A DNA stretch of 64,000 nt from positions 8,432,001 to 8,496,000 of the forward strand of contig NZ_JBCJKP010000001.1 in assembly GCF_039503195.1 (NCBI RefSeq), written 5' to 3'. This DNA comes from Streptomyces mirabilis. Its GTDB lineage: Bacteria; Actinomycetota; Actinomycetes; Streptomycetales; Streptomycetaceae. Positions 60,831 through 64,000 of the stretch are shown piece after piece. The notes beneath the pieces were generated by a model. That model saw nothing but the letters and a program-made list of their open reading frames with translations, was not told the DNA's origin and searched no databases. The first letter of the stretch is position 1. Each line of letters starts with the position of its first letter. Made by a program: the position numbers and the translations under genes.

Positions 60831-61798
60831 GCGGCGCTCCTCAGCGCGAGCAGGTCCGAGATGGCGTGGACGGTGCGCAGGGTGGGCACCTCGACGCCGG
60901 TGATGTCCGCCAGCTCGACGACCGCCGCCAGCAGTACGTCCAGTTCGAGCGGCTTGCCGCGCTCCAGGTCCTGGAGAGTGGAGGTGCGGTGGTCGCCGAC
61001 GCGCTCGGCGCCGGCCAACCGCCGTTCGATGGAGACGCCCACCTCGCAGCCGAGTGCCTCGGCGACCGCGAGCGTCTCGGTCATCATGATCTCGATGACC
61101 TTGCGGGTGCCGCCGTGCAGGCACATCTGCCGCATCGTCGCGCGGGCCAGCGCGCTGATCGGGTTGAAGGAGATGTTGCCGAGCAGCTTGAGCCAGATGT
61201 CGTTGCGCAGATCCCGTTCGACCGGGCACTTGAGACCGCCGGCCGTCATGGCCTCGCTGAACGCCCCGCACCGCCGGGAGAGGGTGCGGTCGGGCTCGCC
61301 GACGGAGAACCGGGTGCCTTCCAAGTGCCGTACGACACCCGGTCCTTCCAGCTGGGTCGCGGCGTAGACGACACACCCGATGGCCCGTTCGGGCGCGAGC
61401 ACCGCGCTGACCGCGCCGTTCGGGTCCACGCTCTCCACACGGTGGCCGTCGTGCGGGCCGCCGTGCCGGTGGAAGTACCACCAGGGGATGCCGTTCTGGG
61501 CGGCGATCACCGCCGTGGTGTCGTGCAGCAAAGGCTCGATCAGCGGCCCGCACGCCGCGTACGAGTTGGCCTTCAGGCCGAGCAGGACGTAGTCGACCGG
61601 GCCGACCTCGGCCGGGTCGTCGGTGGCATGGGCGCGCGCGGTGAAGTCGCCACGCGGGCTGAGGACTTGGACTCCGTGCTGCCTCATGGCCGCGAGATGC
61701 GGTCCACGGGCGATGAGGTGCACATCGGCGCCGGCGCGGTGCAGCGCGGCGCCGACGTAGGCGCCGATCGCACCGGCGCCGAGAACGGCGACTTTCAC
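60827..61798 (-). CDS. ketopantoate reductase-family (ApbA/PanE) protein
   Basis: 323 aa. N-terminal Rossmann GAGAIGAYVGAAL (residues 7-19), ketopantoate-reductase C-domain with Lys-Asn (LKANSY, WLKLLGNISFNPISAL). It reduces a 2-keto acid with NADPH; PanE itself makes pantoate for CoA. As first gene of the formate dehydrogenase operon (ATGA overlap), it may use another 2-oxo acid or link one-carbon metabolism (ketopantoate is made with a methylene-THF carbon). GTG start. Confidence 0.8.
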   Translation of the reverse strand: MKVAVLGAGAIGAYVGAALHRAGADVHLIARGPHLAAMRQHGVQVLSPRGDFTARAHATDDPAEVGPVDYVLLGLKANSYAACGPLIEPLLHDTTAVIAAQNGIPWWYFHRHGGPHDGHRVESVDPNGAVSAVLAPERAIGCVVYAATQLEGPGVVRHLEGTRFSVGEPDRTLSRRCGAFSEAMTAGGLKCPVERDLRNDIWLKLLGNISFNPISALARATMRQMCLHGGTRKVIEIMMTETLAVAEALGCEVGVSIERRLAGAERVGDHRTSTLQDLERGKPLELDVLLAAVVELADITGVEVPTLRTVHAISDLLALRSAA

Positions 61799-61855
61799 TG
61801 TGGCTCGCTCCGTTCGGTCGAGGGTACCGAGGAACTGCCGAACTCTGTCGACGAA

Positions 61856-61871
61856 ATATTGTCTACAGTAT
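61856..61871. promoter_or_regulatory. possible GntR-type operator in the formate divergon
   Basis: ATATTGT-CT-ACAGTAT: 7-bp arms with one mismatch, between the divergent reductase (start 61798) and OFA transporter (62031). It resembles TTGTCTACA-type FCD GntR sites. Confidence 0.45.
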
Positions 61872-62030
61872 GGAACTTAGGGCGGCAAGGCTTCGCGCAG
61901 CACCTCGACGGACCACCGTGAGGGCCGGCCGACCGTTCGTCGCGCGATGGATACCGCTCACCGCATACCGTCGACGAGTTGGCGTCGAACGGCTTCACAA
62001 CCGGGCAACCGCTTCCTATCGTCCGGGATC

Positions 62031-63368
62031 ATGAGTCCCCCTGTCGCGCCACCCGGCTGGAGCCGCTGGCTCGTCCCGCCCGCCGCACTGTCCGTCCACC
62101 TCTCCATCGGCCAGGCGTACGCCTGGAGCGTCTTCAAGCCGCCGCTCGAATCCGCGCTCGGCCTCAGCGGGACCCAGAGCGCGCTGCCCTTCCAGCTCGG
62201 CATCGTCATGCTCGGACTGTCCGCCGCGTTCGGCGGCACCCTCGTCGAGCGCAACGGACCGCGCTGGGCGATGACCGTCGCCCTGGTCTGCTTCTCCACC
62301 GGCTTCCTGATCGCCTCGCTCGGCGCCGCCACCGAGCAGTACTGGCTGATCGTGTTCGGCTACGGCTTCGTGGGCGGGATCGGCCTCGGCATCGGCTACA
62401 TCTCACCCGTGTCGACCCTGATCAAGTGGTTTCCGGATCGGCCCGGCATGGCCACCGGCATCGCGATCATGGGCTTCGGCGGCGGTGCGCTCATCGCCTC
62501 GCCGTGGTCCGCGCAGATGCTGAAGTCCTTCGGTTCCGACTCCTCCGGCATCGCGCTCGCCTTCCTCGTGCACGGGCTGTCGTACGCCGTCTTCATGACG
62601 CTCGGCGTCCTGCTGGTGCGGGTGCCGCGCGGCGACAAACCGCCGGTCAAGGCCGGACCCGCGCCGCTCGACGGGGTGCAGGTGTCCGCGAACAGCGCCG
62701 TGCGCACCCCGCAGTTCTGGTGCCTGTGGGTCGTGCTCTGCATGAACGTGACCGCGGGCATCGGCATCCTGGAGAAGGCCGCCCCGATGATCACGGACTT
62801 CTTCGCGAACACCTCGACGCCGGTGTCGGTCTCCGCCGCCGCGGGCTTCGTGGCGCTGCTCTCGGCCGCGAACATGGCGGGCCGGATCGGCTGGTCCTCC
62901 ACGTCCGACCTGATCGGCCGCAAGAACATCTACCGCCTCTACCTCGGCGTGGGCGCGATCATGTATCTGCTGATATCGCAGTTCGGGGACTCCTCCAAGC
63001 CCCTGTTCATCGTCTGTGCCCTGGTGATCCTCTCCTTCTACGGCGGCGGCTTCGCGACGATTCCCGCCTACCTGAAGGACCTCTTCGGCACCTACCAGGT
63101 CGGCGCCATCCACGGCCGGCTGCTCACCGCCTGGTCCACGGCCGGCGTCCTCGGGCCGCTGATCGTCAACTGGATCGCGGACCGCCAGAAGGAGGCGGGC
63201 AAGCACGGTGCGCAGCTCTACGACACCTCGTTCCTGATCATGATCGGGCTGTTGGTCGTCGGGTTCGTCGCCAATGAGCTGGTGCGACCCGTCCATGCCC
63301 GCCACCACATCCCCGCCCCGAGGGAGGCCGCCGATGACGACTCCGTCCAGCCCCAGCAGTCCGCCTGA
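62031..63368 (+). CDS. OFA-family MFS transporter (oxalate/formate antiporter-like)
   Basis: 445 aa, 12 membrane helices. OFA features: SIGQAYAWSVFKPPLE in helix 1, GGIGLGIGYISPVSTLIKWFPDRPG in helix 4/loop, and GRIGWSSTSDLIGRKN in the mid-loop. The known member OxlT exchanges oxalate for formate; here the divergent formate dehydrogenase operon makes formate or oxalate a reasonable cargo, but related proteins carry other monocarboxylates. The 45-aa partner gene overlaps its 3' end. Confidence 0.85.
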   Translation: MSPPVAPPGWSRWLVPPAALSVHLSIGQAYAWSVFKPPLESALGLSGTQSALPFQLGIVMLGLSAAFGGTLVERNGPRWAMTVALVCFSTGFLIASLGAATEQYWLIVFGYGFVGGIGLGIGYISPVSTLIKWFPDRPGMATGIAIMGFGGGALIASPWSAQMLKSFGSDSSGIALAFLVHGLSYAVFMTLGVLLVRVPRGDKPPVKAGPAPLDGVQVSANSAVRTPQFWCLWVVLCMNVTAGIGILEKAAPMITDFFANTSTPVSVSAAAGFVALLSAANMAGRIGWSSTSDLIGRKNIYRLYLGVGAIMYLLISQFGDSSKPLFIVCALVILSFYGGGFATIPAYLKDLFGTYQVGAIHGRLLTAWSTAGVLGPLIVNWIADRQKEAGKHGAQLYDTSFLIMIGLLVVGFVANELVRPVHARHHIPAPREAADDDSVQPQQSA

Positions 63369-63471
63369 CCGCCGTCCGCTGATCGCCTTCGCCTGGCTGT
63401 GGGTGGGGGCGCCGCTCTGCTACGGCCTGTACGAGCTCGTCCTGAAGGCCAAGCAGCTGTTCACGGGGTAA
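63334..63471 (+). CDS. small membrane partner of the OFA transporter
   Basis: 45 aa with one transmembrane helix (about residues 16-34; LIAFAWLWVGAPLCYGLYEL) after a Ser/Pro-rich start. GAGGGAGG precedes the ATG, and it overlaps the transporter gene by 35 bases in another frame. Short single-helix proteins of this kind accompany OFA transporters and are called MFS small subunits. Confidence 0.72.
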   Translation: MTTPSSPSSPPDRRPLIAFAWLWVGAPLCYGLYELVLKAKQLFTG

Positions 63472-63655
63472 CTAACGGCCGGTGTACGGACTGCGAGGCC
63501 GGGCGTGCGTGCGGACGTTGTCAGGACGTCCGAAGGTCTGACAGAAGCCGACAAGCCTGACGCCGCTTTCCTGTGGCAACACCTGCCGTCGTACCCGCGA
63601 GTCACTGATCAGACTGGAGGATCCCCCTACCCAAGGCAATGAGGGAGACCCCCCA

Positions 63656-64000
63656 ATGAACGGCTCACGCATCGCGGCCGTCGGCCACTACCAGCCCGCC
63701 AAGGTACTCACCAACGAGGACCTGGCGGGCCTGGTCGACACCAGTGACGAGTGGATCACGAGCCGGGTGGGCATCCGCACGCGCCACATCGCCGGTCCCG
63801 ACGAGCCCGTCGACGAGCTGGCCGCGCACGCCGCGGCCAAGGCGCTCGCGGCGGCCGGTCTGACCGCGGGCGACATCGACCTGGTACTGGTCGCGACCTC
63901 CACGGCCATCGACCGCTCCCCGAACATGGCCGCCAGGGTCGCCGCCCGACTCGGCGTGCCCTCCCCGGCCGCGATGGACGTCAACGTGGTCTGCGCGGGC
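63656..64000 (+). CDS. fabH: beta-ketoacyl-ACP synthase III (3' end outside window)
   Basis: First 115 codons of a FabH-type enzyme: YQPAKVLTNEDLAGLVDTSD, then EWITSRVGIRTRHIA, DIDLVLVATSTAID and the start of the active-site loop VNVVCAG, whose Cys (63992-63994) is the acyl-accepting residue. It condenses an acyl-CoA starter with malonyl-ACP to start fatty-acid or polyketide synthesis. GAGGGAG lies just upstream. Whether it is housekeeping or a second, specialised copy needs the sequence beyond the window. Confidence 0.9.
   Translation, partial: MNGSRIAAVGHYQPAKVLTNEDLAGLVDTSDEWITSRVGIRTRHIAGPDEPVDELAAHAAAKALAAAGLTAGDIDLVLVATSTAIDRSPNMAARVAARLGVPSPAAMDVNVVCAG

Noticed and set aside
63519-63543. 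TGTCAG-N13-CTGACA inverted repeat upstream of fabH
   Set aside because: Only 6-bp arms with a long spacer; too weak to call an operator without other support.

Overview
The window is a high-GC actinobacterial chromosome segment, almost certainly Streptomyces or a very close relative. Codon third positions are nearly all G or C, GTG and TTG starts are common, and the gene set is typical: CBM2-linked GH48/GH5/GH6 cellulases with CebR-type boxes, a DUF5753 regulator, an MmyB-like regulator, Ku with a lysine-rich tail, and an OFA-family transporter beside a formate dehydrogenase operon. No rRNA, tRNA or CRISPR array was seen.

Layout. 0-10.4 kb: an AAA ATPase/VWA-metallopeptidase pair, OsmC, a stand-alone DnaK with a HAIR-like HspR site, two XRE-type regulators, pterin carbinolamine dehydratase, a methyltransferase, and a two-gene unit divergent from a WYL regulator whose start codon lies inside a perfect 33-bp palindrome. 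10.5-16.7 kb: a scarred accessory segment. On its left, a PL11 rhamnogalacturonan lyase gene is cut after its first ~50 codons; on its right, a GH74 xyloglucanase gene is cut after ~105 codons. Between them lie small anchored proteins, a 5'-truncated tyrosine recombinase, an amber-interrupted small gene, and a Ku gene flanked by two paralogous small genes. 16.9-23.4 kb: secreted cellulases GH48, GH5 and GH6, with CebR boxes between GH48 and GH5. 23.5-31.8 kb: assorted metabolic genes, a GH75 chitosanase, and an IS605-type TnpB element sitting in the wreck of an HTH/NTPase/WD40 gene.

32.1-44.6 kb is the standout region: one head-to-tail run on the + strand. It joins PQQ biosynthesis genes (pqqA, C, D, E; no pqqB seen) by overlapping start/stop codons to secreted pectin-side-chain enzymes: GH105, a lyase-like protein, and a 1829-residue protein that appears to carry four catalytic modules (GH28, GH29, GH27, GH18). 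It ends with a CBM35-FnIII-FnIII-PQQ sugar dehydrogenase. The implied system makes the cofactor, cuts plant polysaccharide outside the cell, and oxidises the released sugars with a cell-wall-targeted quinoprotein.

44.6-55.3 kb: an acyl-CoA synthetase, decayed MFS/Lrp and SDR/LysR pairs, a LysR/bile-acid-symporter divergon, a sialidase operon, and a quinone oxidoreductase/MarR divergon. 55.3-63.5 kb: a five-gene formate dehydrogenase operon (ketopantoate reductase-like, molybdopterin subunit, NuoEF-like subunit, Fe-S subunit, FdhD) divergent from an OFA transporter and its small partner. The window ends inside a fabH-type gene. Decayed genes are unusually frequent: at least ten fragments were recognised.
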